Source of the DNA: Acetothermia bacterium 64_32 | GTDB lineage: Bacteria; Bipolaricaulota; Bipolaricaulia; Bipolaricaulales; Bipolaricaulaceae | NCBI GenBank assembly: GCA_001508155.1 | Contig: LGFI01000019.1 | Coordinates: forward strand, 1 to 41,028 | Reading direction: 5' to 3' | Length of the DNA: 41,028 bases | Part shown: positions 24,213-32,252 of the stretch, one piece after another | How positions within the stretch are numbered: position 1 is the stretch's first letter | Layout: every line of letters begins with the position of its first letter | Notes under the pieces: generated by a model | What the model was told of the DNA's origin: nothing | Databases searched by the model: none | The model's input: the letters and a program-made list of their open reading frames with translations, nothing else | Translations under genes and position numbers: made by a program

Positions 24213-25295
24213 TTGAAGCTCGAGGAAAAGGATATTGAGGATCTGATCGCGGGGTGTGCTGTCCTGGGGACAGGGGGTGGGGGTAGCCCCGCGCGGGGAC
24301 TGGCCCTGCTGCGGAGGGAGCTCTCCCAAGGGCGGGAGCTCTCCCTGCTCCCCTTAGAGGAGTTGCCGAAGGGGGCGTGGGTGGCCTCCCCTTATATGTG
24401 TGGCAGCGTAGGCCCCGAGGGGGAGGGGGAGGAGGAGCTCGAGTGTCTTGTGGCCTTCGAGGCCCTGGAGGGGTACCTGGGGGTGAGGTTCGCGGCGGCG
24501 GTGGCCACCGAGATCGGTGGGGGGAACACCGCCGTGGCTATCGCGGTGGCGGCCGAAAAGGGGATCCCCATCCTTGACGCCGACCCCGCAGGCCGCTCGG
24601 TGCCAGAGCTTTCCCACACCACCTTCGCCCTCCGGGGGGTTGGGATCGCCCCCTTCGCGGTGGCCACAAGGCGGGGGGACGTGGTGGTAGTCAAAAAGGT
24701 GACAAGTGAGGAGAGGGCGGAGGCCATCGCCCGGGCCATGGCGGTCCTGAGCGACAACCGCGCCGGGGTGGCGGACCACCCCGTGCGGGGGGAGCAGGCC
24801 CAGGGCTCCCTCATCCCCGGAACCCTTTCCCAAGCGCTGCGGATCGGAAGGGCCTTAAGGCAGGCTCGAAAGGCCGGCGAGGACCCCCTGGCAGCGGTGG
24901 CGGCGGCCGGGGGTGGGGCCATCCTGTTCCTGGGAAAGGTCAGCCGATACCGGTGGGGGATAGAGGGTGGCTTCACCGTCGGGGAGATGGAGATAGAAGG
25001 GGAAGGGGGCTTTTCAGGGCAGTCCTACAGGATCTGGTTCAAGAACGAGCACCTTATCGCGTGGCTTGATGGGGAGCCGGACGTCATGGCCCCGGACCTG
25101 ATCTCGGTCCTGGACCCGAAGACCGGCCAGGCCATAACCAACCCCAACTGCCAGGAAGGGCAAAGGGTGGCGGTGGTGGGCTTTCCCGCCCCAGCCATCT
25201 GGCGGACCGAGGCGGGGATCAGCCTCCTCGGGCCCGGGCACTTCGGGTTCCAGGTGAAGTATCGCCCCTTGGAGGAGAACCCCCGGCTCCGTTAG
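24213..25295 (+). CDS. DUF917 family protein, copy 2
   Basis: This 360-residue paralog of the protein at 18897 shares the same segments (VLGTGGGGSPARG, SPYMCGSVGP, IAVAAEKGIPILDADP, IEGGFTVGEMEI, KNEHLIAWLDGEPD, NPNCQEGQRVAVVGFPAP). TTG 24213 is preferred because AAGGAGGTG (24201-24209) is properly spaced for it and overlaps the in-frame GTG at 24207. The two copies share a 47-base block identical at DNA level. It closes the transporter locus. The convergent DUF169 gene begins 26 bases on, with only a weak GGGG/CCCC hairpin between. The pair may form a heteromer or act on two related substrates. Confidence 0.9.
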   Translation: MKLEEKDIEDLIAGCAVLGTGGGGSPARGLALLRRELSQGRELSLLPLEELPKGAWVASPYMCGSVGPEGEGEEELECLVAFEALEGYLGVRFAAAVATEIGGGNTAVAIAVAAEKGIPILDADPAGRSVPELSHTTFALRGVGIAPFAVATRRGDVVVVKKVTSEERAEAIARAMAVLSDNRAGVADHPVRGEQAQGSLIPGTLSQALRIGRALRQARKAGEDPLAAVAAAGGGAILFLGKVSRYRWGIEGGFTVGEMEIEGEGGFSGQSYRIWFKNEHLIAWLDGEPDVMAPDLISVLDPKTGQAITNPNCQEGQRVAVVGFPAPAIWRTEAGISLLGPGHFGFQVKYRPLEENPRLR

Positions 25296-25321
25296 ATCCT
25301 CAAAGCACGGGGTCGCCCCAC

Positions 25322-26074
25322 CTAGGGTTTTCTTGTCACCAGGTATGTCAGTGGGTGGTCCGCAGCCAGGGGGGAGATCGCGCTCTGATAGATCCCCGGG
25401 GGATATGCCAACCCCACCGAGGCCAGCCTGTCCACCGTGGTCTCCAGTTCTTCCACTGTCATCCCCATCCACAGCTCGTCGTCCTGGGCGCCGGCAACCC
25501 CCCGGGCTCCCCCACAGGGGATCGTCAGCCACGGCGATTTCCCCTGGATGACGGCTGCCACCACCTCACAGGCAGCATGTCCATTGAAGTCCGAGCTGAT
25601 CTTTTTCCCGGTGGCGTCGAAATAGCCCACAGCTACGAGATATGCCTGGGTGGAGTTGACCGTAAGGAGCACCGCATCCGGTTTTATATCCCTTCTTTCC
25701 AGGTCTTCAAGGGGGGCGAAGATCGCCGCCTTGTACTTCCCTTGGGGCAGGGCATGGATCTGGGACACCAGCGCCTCGAATAGTTTGTCACTATACCGCC
25801 AGCCCTTTATCCACCTTTCCTTCAGGTCCTCCGGGGGAACCCCCAACCCCAGGATGTAGCTTCCCACCACACAGGCGTCGATGTTGTCGAAGACCACCCC
25901 CCTGGTCTTCTTGTAAAGGGAGACGTACTTAAAAAGCTGGCATAAAGCAAGGTTCCTCTCCAGCTTTCCTACCCCGGCTTCCTTAAGCCCTGCCTCATCC
26001 TCCAACATCTTAACCCCTATGGGGGCCCCTTTAGGGTTTATGACCTCACCCACCTTGCTTGTAAGCCCTTTCAT
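25322..26074 (-). CDS. DUF169 family protein
   Basis: The 250-residue protein matches the DUF169 (COG2043) family of unknown function found mostly in anaerobes and archaea. Conserved-looking features are the C and K residues in LALCQLFKYVSLYKK, the LGLG stretch near residue 75, SSDFNGHAACEVV, TIPCGGARGVAGAQDDELWMG and the final YPPGIYQSAISPLA. Four Cys residues at conserved positions could hold a metal or cluster, though this is not shown. ATG 26074 follows AGGAGG. It lies 12 bases after the aldehyde ferredoxin oxidoreductase gene and is probably in the same transcript. Confidence 0.82.
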   Translation of the reverse strand: MKGLTSKVGEVINPKGAPIGVKMLEDEAGLKEAGVGKLERNLALCQLFKYVSLYKKTRGVVFDNIDACVVGSYILGLGVPPEDLKERWIKGWRYSDKLFEALVSQIHALPQGKYKAAIFAPLEDLERRDIKPDAVLLTVNSTQAYLVAVGYFDATGKKISSDFNGHAACEVVAAVIQGKSPWLTIPCGGARGVAGAQDDELWMGMTVEELETTVDRLASVGLAYPPGIYQSAISPLAADHPLTYLVTRKP

Positions 26075-26086
26075 GTTCTTACCTCC

Positions 26087-27976
26087 TTATCCCACCTTCC
26101 CACTTCCCACCTCCTCGGCGAGCTCGGGGAGGTCAAGAGAGACGAGCTTCGCCTTGAGGGGGACCCCGGCGCGGGACCAGCCGCGGGCCTCGTAGTAGTC
26201 GTCCAGCATCACCTGTAGCTCCTCATAGGAAACCCGGTCGCCAGCGGACGGGCCCTCGGGGATCGGATCCTCCATCACCCGCTTGGGGAGATGATCATGA
26301 TCCCTCGTAAAGCCCTCCCGCACGTTGAACGCCCGGGCCAGGTTGTACACCCGCTCCCCCACCGTGAGGAGCTCCCCGGCGGAGAACGAAAGGCCGGTCT
26401 GGGCGGCCACAAGCTCTGGCAGGCCCTCCAGGAAGAATATGTGCCGCGAGAATTTGCAAATTCCCAAAACGTCGTAGAGGGCCATGAGGTCCTCGTGAAG
26501 CTTCACCTCAAAGCCCTTGTTCACCACCGAATGGCGGTCCACCGCCTCGAACTTCCACCAGCTTCCGCCGAACTCCGCGCCGTACACCCCGGCGGTGAGG
26601 TGACAGCCCCCGCGGAAGGAGACAGCGAAGGCCAGCGCCACCCCTTTAGCCCCCCGGATGTCGTAGGCGGGAAGCTCCATCCCCTTTATGTGGATGGCGA
26701 ACTCCTCGCCCTTCCCCAGGCGCTCAGCCGCCGCCTTGGAGCCGTCAGAAAGAAGCTCCCCAACCTTTCCTTCGCGCTTTCCCATCCGCTCCAAGACCTT
26801 AAGGAAGGCATCCTCGTCTCCGAATTTGAGGTCGATTCCGTCGAGATCCTCCGGCTTCAAAAAGCCGCGCTCGACGGCCTCCATGGCCCAGGCCACGGTA
26901 ACCCCGGCGGAGATGGTGTCGATCCCCAGAAGGTCGCAGAGCTCGTTGGCCTTGGCCACCGCCTCGATCGAGGCGACCTCAGGGCAACCACCCAAGGAGT
27001 AAAGGGTCTCATACTCGGGGCCATCCACCTCGGTGCCGGCGTACTTTCCTTCTTTGATCACAAAGAGCTTGCCGCAGGGCTTGGTGCAGCCGGGGCAGGC
27101 GACGTTCCTCGCTGAGTACTTGGGGGCCCAGTAGTATGGGTCGAGCTCTATCTTCCCCTCCCCGGCCCGCTCGTAGGCCGATTTAAAGAAACCCCACTGC
27201 CAGTTCCTCGAGGGGAAGGTGCCGGACTCGCGGTTCATCCAGTCCAGGAACTCCCCTGAGCCGTAGCCCATGTCGGCTTTCGTGGCCGGGTGGTCCCGGA
27301 TGACCTCATTCCATTTTTTCGCCAATTCCTTGATCCGCTCCGGGTCGGCGGTGGGGATATCCCCTGTGCCCTTTACCAGGATGGCCTTGAGCTTTTTGGC
27401 GCCAAGGACCGCCCCGCCCCCACCCCGGCCGGCCTGCCTCCCGTCGCAGTCGACGATGGCGATCCTGGAGAGCTTTTCCCCCGCCGGGCCGATCACCGCG
27501 GTGCGGAATCCCTCTCCGAACTTCTCCCGGATGGCGGCGCGGGTGGCGCGGGTGTCCAGTCCCCACAGGTCGCTCGCGTCCACAAGGCGTGCCTTTCCGT
27601 CCTCCACTACCAGGGCCACCGGTTTTTCGCTAGCACCGGTGATGAGGACCGCATCGTAGCCGGCCTTCCTCAAGGCCACCCCAAGCCAAGCCCCGGCCAC
27701 CGACCGGCAGAAGGTCCCGGTGAGCGGGGAGCGAAAGGCAAGTGCGGTCTTGGAGGCGGTGGGGATGCCGGTGCCGGTTAGGAGCCCCGGGGCGATGGCC
27801 ACGGAGTTCTCCGGTCCCAAGGGGTCAGCTCCCTTAGGGATTGCGTCGTAGGCGAGCTTGGCCGCCAGCCCAAAGCCCCCCAGGAAGAGGCGCAGGCTAT
27901 CCCCTGGGAGCTCCCTGGTTTCCACCGCTTGTTTGCTGAGGTCTACCACCAGAAGTTTTCCAGCTACGCCTTTCAC
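26087..27976 (-). CDS. Aldehyde ferredoxin oxidoreductase, tungsten type
   Basis: This cytosolic enzyme family carries a tungsten-bis-pterin cofactor and a 4Fe-4S cluster, and oxidises aldehydes to acids with reduction of ferredoxin. The 629-residue length is normal. Visible motifs are GGFGLAAKLAYD at the N-terminus (pterin domain), GRGGGGAVLGAKKLKA, the cluster CPGCTKPC near residue 290 with the fourth Cys in LGICKFS near 506, and the EYETLYSLGG pterin/Mg segment. GTG 27976 has AAAGGAGG upstream and overlaps the mtnP stop by four bases. The coupling suggests its aldehyde comes from MTA or 5'-deoxyadenosine breakdown. Confidence 0.95.
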   Translation of the reverse strand: MKGVAGKLLVVDLSKQAVETRELPGDSLRLFLGGFGLAAKLAYDAIPKGADPLGPENSVAIAPGLLTGTGIPTASKTALAFRSPLTGTFCRSVAGAWLGVALRKAGYDAVLITGASEKPVALVVEDGKARLVDASDLWGLDTRATRAAIREKFGEGFRTAVIGPAGEKLSRIAIVDCDGRQAGRGGGGAVLGAKKLKAILVKGTGDIPTADPERIKELAKKWNEVIRDHPATKADMGYGSGEFLDWMNRESGTFPSRNWQWGFFKSAYERAGEGKIELDPYYWAPKYSARNVACPGCTKPCGKLFVIKEGKYAGTEVDGPEYETLYSLGGCPEVASIEAVAKANELCDLLGIDTISAGVTVAWAMEAVERGFLKPEDLDGIDLKFGDEDAFLKVLERMGKREGKVGELLSDGSKAAAERLGKGEEFAIHIKGMELPAYDIRGAKGVALAFAVSFRGGCHLTAGVYGAEFGGSWWKFEAVDRHSVVNKGFEVKLHEDLMALYDVLGICKFSRHIFFLEGLPELVAAQTGLSFSAGELLTVGERVYNLARAFNVREGFTRDHDHLPKRVMEDPIPEGPSAGDRVSYEELQVMLDDYYEARGWSRAGVPLKAKLVSLDLPELAEEVGSGKVG

Positions 27977-28785
27977 TTTGGGTTCCTCCTTTCATTGCCC
28001 AAGGCCGCTCGCGCGGCCTCGGCGCAGTCGCAACCGCGCGTTTCGGGTATCGTTGGAATCGCCCGGGAGAGGAGCTCGGCGAGCTTGGGCTCCGCCTCCC
28101 GCATCACCTGGGTCACCGCATCCGCCTTCACCGGCTCTTTTCCCCAAACATCCAGGTCCGTCACCACGGCGCAGGTGGCGTAGCACATGGAGAGCTCCCG
28201 GGCGAGCACCACCTCCGGCACCAAGGTCATGGAAAGGAGCTCCACCTCCAAGATCTCCCGGAAGACCCTGGATTCGGCCCGGGTGGAGAACCTAGGGCCT
28301 TCGAAGGTGAGGGCGGTGCCCCGCCGGTGGACGCGGAAGCCGGCCTCCTCGGCCTTATCGGCGAGAAGGCCCCTGAGCTCCGGACAAAAAGGATCGGCCA
28401 TGGAGGTGTGGACCACCCGGGGGCCGTCGAAGAAGGTGGAGTGGCGCCCCTTTGTCCAGTCGATGAACTGATCCGGGAGCACCAGGTCCCCGATCTCGTA
28501 GTCGGGCCTGAGGCCCCCCATGGCGGAGAGGGCCACCACCCGCTCTACCCCGAGTTCCCTTAGGGCCCAGATGTTGGCTCGGTATGGGATCTTATGTGGG
28601 GGGAGGCGGTGGCCGAGGCCGTGCCTAGGTAAAAATGCCACCTCTCTGCCCCCGATCTTCCCCAAGGTGAGGCCGGAGGAGTGGGATCCGTAAGGGGTAT
28701 GGACTTCCATCGGTCGGGCCTCCTCAAGGAGTCCAAGCCGGTAAAGTCCCGAACCCCCGATCACCGCCACCTTTGCCGGCGACAT
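27973..28785 (-). CDS. mtnP: 5'-methylthioadenosine/purine nucleoside phosphorylase
   Basis: MtnP splits MTA, and often 5'-deoxyadenosine or inosine, with phosphate into base and (5-modified) ribose 1-phosphate. The 270-residue protein has GGSGLY, PRHGLGHRLPPH, ALSAMGGLRP, PDQFIDWTKGRHSTFF, TFEGPRFSTRAES and CATCAVVTDLDVW. A C-terminal CDC (TRGCDCAEA) matches the CxC disulfide motif of hyperthermophilic MTA/PNP enzymes. ATG 28785 is used; 15 more codons upstream are not homologous and contain the promoter. The -10 box ends seven bases before the ATG, so the mRNA is probably leaderless. It overlaps the oxidoreductase gene. Confidence 0.93.
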   Translation of the reverse strand: MSPAKVAVIGGSGLYRLGLLEEARPMEVHTPYGSHSSGLTLGKIGGREVAFLPRHGLGHRLPPHKIPYRANIWALRELGVERVVALSAMGGLRPDYEIGDLVLPDQFIDWTKGRHSTFFDGPRVVHTSMADPFCPELRGLLADKAEEAGFRVHRRGTALTFEGPRFSTRAESRVFREILEVELLSMTLVPEVVLARELSMCYATCAVVTDLDVWGKEPVKADAVTQVMREAEPKLAELLSRAIPTIPETRGCDCAEAARAALGNERRNPK

Positions 28786-28792
28786 CGAGCCC

Positions 28793-28822
28793 AGTATACA
28801 AAAGCCCTCCAGGAGGGGGCAA
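28793..28822 (-). promoter_or_regulatory. Promoter for leaderless mtnP
   Basis: On the minus strand -35 TTGCCC (28817-28822) and -10 TATACT (28793-28798) are 18 bases apart. The ATG starts seven bases after the -10, where transcription normally begins, and there is no ribosome site. Confidence 0.6.
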
Positions 28823-28880
28823 CCGGGCACCCTCGCAAAGGGGCTTGGGCTCGGGTATCCTTGGCTTGCGAGGTGGAGGT

Positions 28881-29642
28881 TTGACAGGAAAGAGACTTCC
28901 CACGATCAGGGTGACGGAGGGGGAACTCCCACCCTATGTTCTCCTCCCCGGGGACCCGACCCGGGCAGCCCTGATCGCCGGGCGCCTCAACTCCTCCGAG
29001 GAGCTCGCCAAGAACCGGGAGTTCCATTCCTATCGCGGGACCTACAGGGATGTGCCGGTGGGGGTGCTTTCCACCGGGGTGGGGGCGCCGGGGGCGGCCA
29101 TCGCCTGTGAGGAGGCGATTCGGGCCGGGGCCCGGGTCCTGATCCGCGTGGGCACCGCCGGGTCGCTTCAGGGAGAGGTGAAGGACGGGGACCTGGTGGT
29201 GGCCCTGGGGGCGGCCCGCTGCGAGGGCACCACCCCCAGGCTCCTACCCATTGAGATGCCCGCCATGGCAGACCCCGATGTGGCCTTGGCCCTGTGGCAG
29301 GCGGCCAAGGCCCAGGGGGCGCGGGTACACCGCGGCACGGTAGTCACCATGGACGCCTTCTATCGCGGCACCTTGGACTTGGGCCTCGAGACCTTTTCCC
29401 AGGCCGGAGCGCTGGCGGTGGAGATGGAGTGCGCGGCGGTATTCTGCGTAGCGGCCCTCCGGGGCGCCCGGGCCGGGGCCATCCTGGCCATCGACGGCAA
29501 CGCCCTCAAGGCCTCAACAGGCGAGTATAATCCCCATAGGGAGGAGGTGAGAAGGGCCGTGGAGCTGGAGATCCAGATAGCCCTGGAGGCGTTGGCCCTT
29601 TCCGCTGGAGGTGAGAGCGGAAGAAACGCCTTTCACCGGTAG
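28881..29642 (+). CDS. Nucleoside phosphorylase, uridine phosphorylase-like
   Basis: This is a 253-residue NP-I family enzyme that cleaves nucleosides with phosphate to a base and ribose 1-phosphate. Landmarks are LLPGDPTRAALIA, the phosphate/ribose site STGVGAPGAAIACEEA, RVGTAGSLQ, and VEMECAAVF with the ribose-binding Glu. The pattern is closest to uridine phosphorylase, but purine use cannot be excluded. TTG 28881 is chosen next to AGGTGGAGGT; another TTG at 28866 and a GTG at 28909 are possible. It is divergent from mtnP with about 95 bases between starts, and begins the plus-strand nucleoside operon. A TATCCT at 28856 may be its -10. Confidence 0.9.
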   Translation: MTGKRLPTIRVTEGELPPYVLLPGDPTRAALIAGRLNSSEELAKNREFHSYRGTYRDVPVGVLSTGVGAPGAAIACEEAIRAGARVLIRVGTAGSLQGEVKDGDLVVALGAARCEGTTPRLLPIEMPAMADPDVALALWQAAKAQGARVHRGTVVTMDAFYRGTLDLGLETFSQAGALAVEMECAAVFCVAALRGARAGAILAIDGNALKASTGEYNPHREEVRRAVELEIQIALEALALSAGGESGRNAFHR

Positions 29643-29649
29643 TCAGTTT

Positions 29650-29666
29650 CCTTTCAATTTGAAAGG
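29650..29666 (+). promoter_or_regulatory. Hairpin covering part of the nucleotidase ribosome site
   Basis: CCTTTC (29650-29655) and GAAAGG (29661-29666) form a perfect 6-bp stem with the loop AATTT. The 3' strand is the start of the AAAGGAGG ribosome site of the nucleotidase gene. The stretch is AT-rich compared with the region. A temperature- or protein-dependent opening is possible but unproven. Confidence 0.4.
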
Positions 29667-29673
29667 AGGAGTG

Positions 29674-31356
29674 ATGAGAAAATTTTACTTTATCTTGATA
29701 GCCATGTTGATGGTGGGGGTTTTAGGGCAGGCGGATTGGACAGTGGTGGTGCTTCATGTCAACGATACCCACTCGCATCTAGATGAGATGGCCAGGATGG
29801 CCACGTTGATCGAGGAGATTCGAAGCAAGGAGGAGGTGGTACTTCTCCATGCCGGGGACGCGTTCCTGGGCACCCTCTACTTCACCGTACACAAGGGGGC
29901 TGCCAACGCCGAGGTCATGGAGCTCATGGGGTTTGGGGCCATGGCCCTGGGCAACCACGAGTTCGACCTGGGCCCGGCTGCCCTCGCCGATTTCGCTGGC
30001 CGTTTGAGCTTTCCCCTCCTTTGTGCCAACTGCGATCTTGCGGGCGAGCCGCTCCTTCTTGGGAAGGTGCTCCCTTATGCCGTCCTGGAGGTGGGGGAGG
30101 AAAGGCTTGGGATAGTGGGGCTCATCACCCCGGACACCTCTTGGAGTTCGAACCCCGGCCCCAACGTGGCCTTTTCCGATCCCGTGGCGGCGGCCCGGGA
30201 AGCGGTGGCCGACCTCTCCGCCCAGGGGATCGACAAGATCGTTGTCCTGAGCCATCTCGGGTGGAATGAGGACCTAAAGCTGGCCGAGGAGGTGGCGGGG
30301 ATAGACATCATCGTGGGGGGGCACTCCCACACCCTGCCCGAGGAGTACCCCGTGGTGGTGGAGCGGGGGCTTCTCAACCTGAACCAGGCCACGGCCGAGG
30401 AGCTCGAGGCACTGCCGGGGATCGGGCCAACGCTGGCAAAGAGGATCATCCAGTGGCGGGAAGAAAAGGGGCCGTTTGGGAGGGTGGAGGACCTGCTTGA
30501 GATAGAGGGCATCGGGCCGGTCCGGCTGGCCGCCATCCGGGAGCTGGTGGCCATAGGCGATGAGACGGCGCGGACCCTGGTGGTCCAGGCCGGCGAGCAC
30601 GCCGCCTACTTGGGGCGCCTTTCGGTGACCTTCGATGAGGCCGGCAGGGTCACGGCCTGGCAGGGCGAGCTCGTGCCCACCGAGGGCTATCCTCCCCACC
30701 CCCAGGTGGAGGAGCGGCTCGCCGCCTTCCGGGAGCCCATCGAGGCCCTCAAGGGCCAGGTGATCGGCCAGACCCTGGTGGACCTGGATGGGGAGCGGGC
30801 CCATGTGCGCTCTCAGGAGACCAATCTTGGGAACCTGGTGGCGGATGCCCTTCTGTGGAAGGCCCAGCCGGCGGGGGCTCAGGTTGCCCTTTGGAACGGT
30901 GGGGGGATTCGGGCATCCGTCCCGGCCGGCCCCGTGACCCTGGGCGATTGCATGAACATCCTGCCGTTTGGGAATTACCTTGTGGTGTTGGAGGTGAAAG
31001 GCGAACAGGTCCTGGCAGCCTTGGAAAACGGGGTATCCATGGTGGAGGAGCTAAAGGGGCGCTTCCCGCACGTGGCAGGGCTCCGCTTCGTATGGGACCC
31101 CGCCCGGCCGGCGGGCTTCCGCATCGTCTCCGCCGAGGTCCTCTTGGAGGGGACCTGGCAGCCCCTGGACCCCGCGGCCAACTACCGGCTGGCCACCAGC
31201 AACTACCTGGCCGCAGGCGGTGACGGCTACGAGATGTTCAAAGAGGCCTTGAACTCCTGGAACCTGGGGTTTGTGGACTACGAGGTTCTGGCCGAGTACG
31301 TCCAGGCCCACACCCCGGTCTCCCCTCAGGTAGAGGGCAGGATCGTCCGAAAGTGA
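29674..31356 (+). CDS. Secreted 5'-nucleotidase with ComEA-like HhH insertion
   Basis: The 560-residue exported protein (signal MRKFYFILIAMLMVGVLGQA) is a 5'-nucleotidase/2',3'-cyclic phosphodiesterase of the UshA type, which dephosphorylates nucleotides outside the cytoplasm. The metallophosphatase domain has VNDTHSH (residues 29-35), HAGDAF, GNHEFD, SHLGW and GGHSHT. The C-terminal domain has LGNLVADALLW, WNGGGIRASVPAG and YLAAGGDGY. Between GGHSHT and VVQAGEHAAYLG lies an unusual insert at residues 233-291: LNLNQATAEELEALPGIGP and LLEIEGIGPVRL, two helix-hairpin-helix motifs as in the DNA-binding protein ComEA. ATG 29674 follows AAAGGAGGAG. Confidence 0.93.
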   Translation: MRKFYFILIAMLMVGVLGQADWTVVVLHVNDTHSHLDEMARMATLIEEIRSKEEVVLLHAGDAFLGTLYFTVHKGAANAEVMELMGFGAMALGNHEFDLGPAALADFAGRLSFPLLCANCDLAGEPLLLGKVLPYAVLEVGEERLGIVGLITPDTSWSSNPGPNVAFSDPVAAAREAVADLSAQGIDKIVVLSHLGWNEDLKLAEEVAGIDIIVGGHSHTLPEEYPVVVERGLLNLNQATAEELEALPGIGPTLAKRIIQWREEKGPFGRVEDLLEIEGIGPVRLAAIRELVAIGDETARTLVVQAGEHAAYLGRLSVTFDEAGRVTAWQGELVPTEGYPPHPQVEERLAAFREPIEALKGQVIGQTLVDLDGERAHVRSQETNLGNLVADALLWKAQPAGAQVALWNGGGIRASVPAGPVTLGDCMNILPFGNYLVVLEVKGEQVLAALENGVSMVEELKGRFPHVAGLRFVWDPARPAGFRIVSAEVLLEGTWQPLDPAANYRLATSNYLAAGGDGYEMFKEALNSWNLGFVDYEVLAEYVQAHTPVSPQVEGRIVRK

Positions 31357-32192
31357 ACCCTAACGGGATTTTCGACATCTCAGGCAAGGTGGCCGTGGTC
31401 ACCGGGGCGGCCCGGGGCCTGGGACAGGCCCTGGCCCTCGGTCTTTCCGCGGCCGGGGCGAAGGTGGCCCTGGCCGATGTCCTGGACATGTCCGATACCC
31501 TGCTGGGGATCGAGGGCGCCGGTGGGGAGGCGATAGCCGTCCCCACCGACGTCCGCCACCGGGACCAGGTGGAGCACCTTGTGGCGGAAACGGTCAAAAG
31601 GTTCGGCGCCGTGGACATCTTGGTGAACAACGCCGGGATAAACCTCATCGCCCCGTCCCTGGAGTTCACGGAGGAGGAATGGGACCTGGTCTTGGATGTG
31701 AACCTTAAGGGGATGTTCTTGTGCTGTCAGGCCGTCGGGCGGGTGATGAGGGGAGGCGGGGGCGGGGCCATCGTAAACATCGGGAGCATAAACTCCGAGT
31801 ACGTGTTCCCAAACTGTGCCGCCTACAATGCCAGCAAGGCCGGGGTGCTCCTCCTCACCAAGACCCTGGCCTACGAGTGGGGGCCCTGGGGGGTGAGGGT
31901 GAATGCCGTATGCCCTGGGTTCATGGAGACGCCCATGCTGGAGGGGATCCAGCGGGGGAGGGAGGGATTGGCCGCCGAGCGGAAGAAGCTAATCCCTTTG
32001 CGTAGGTTCGCCGCCCCCGAGGACCTGGTGGGGGCGGTCATCTTCCTCGTCTCCCCGGCGGCCCGCTACATCACCGGCCATGCCCTGTACGTGGACGGCG
32101 GCTGGACCCTGGGCTGGCCCGGGGTGGAGCGGGTAGGCTTGGACGCGGAGCTGGACAGGGCGCTTAGGGGATTTTTAGGTGAAGGGGGGTGA
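31353..32192 (+). CDS. Short-chain dehydrogenase/reductase
   Basis: The 279-residue protein is a classical SDR that uses NAD(P): TGAARGLGQ cofactor motif near residue 18, the acidic residue of ALADVLD, NNAG, the catalytic Ser of NIGSINS, and the YNASK motif. It is most like 3-oxoacyl/gluconate 5-dehydrogenase-type members. The GTG at 31353 overlaps the nucleotidase stop (GTGA). In this setting it could act on a sugar released from nucleosides or on the aldehyde of the proposed DHAP shunt. The substrate cannot be told from sequence. Confidence 0.9.
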   Translation: MNPNGIFDISGKVAVVTGAARGLGQALALGLSAAGAKVALADVLDMSDTLLGIEGAGGEAIAVPTDVRHRDQVEHLVAETVKRFGAVDILVNNAGINLIAPSLEFTEEEWDLVLDVNLKGMFLCCQAVGRVMRGGGGGAIVNIGSINSEYVFPNCAAYNASKAGVLLLTKTLAYEWGPWGVRVNAVCPGFMETPMLEGIQRGREGLAAERKKLIPLRRFAAPEDLVGAVIFLVSPAARYITGHALYVDGGWTLGWPGVERVGLDAELDRALRGFLGEGG

Positions 32193-32252
32193 AAGCAGGC
32201 GCAGGCCTTGGGGCAAGTTGGAGGGCACAGTTGTTAAGAAAAGGAGGTAGGA

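Noticed and set aside
25296-25321. Bidirectional terminator between DUF917 copy 2 and DUF169
   Set aside because: Only a 4-bp GGGG/CCCC stem with a three-base loop and no T-run; too weak to call.
29524-29533. TATAAT inside the uridine phosphorylase-like gene as promoter for the nucleotidase
   Set aside because: It lies in coding sequence about 145 bases before the next gene with no -35 box; chance cannot be excluded.
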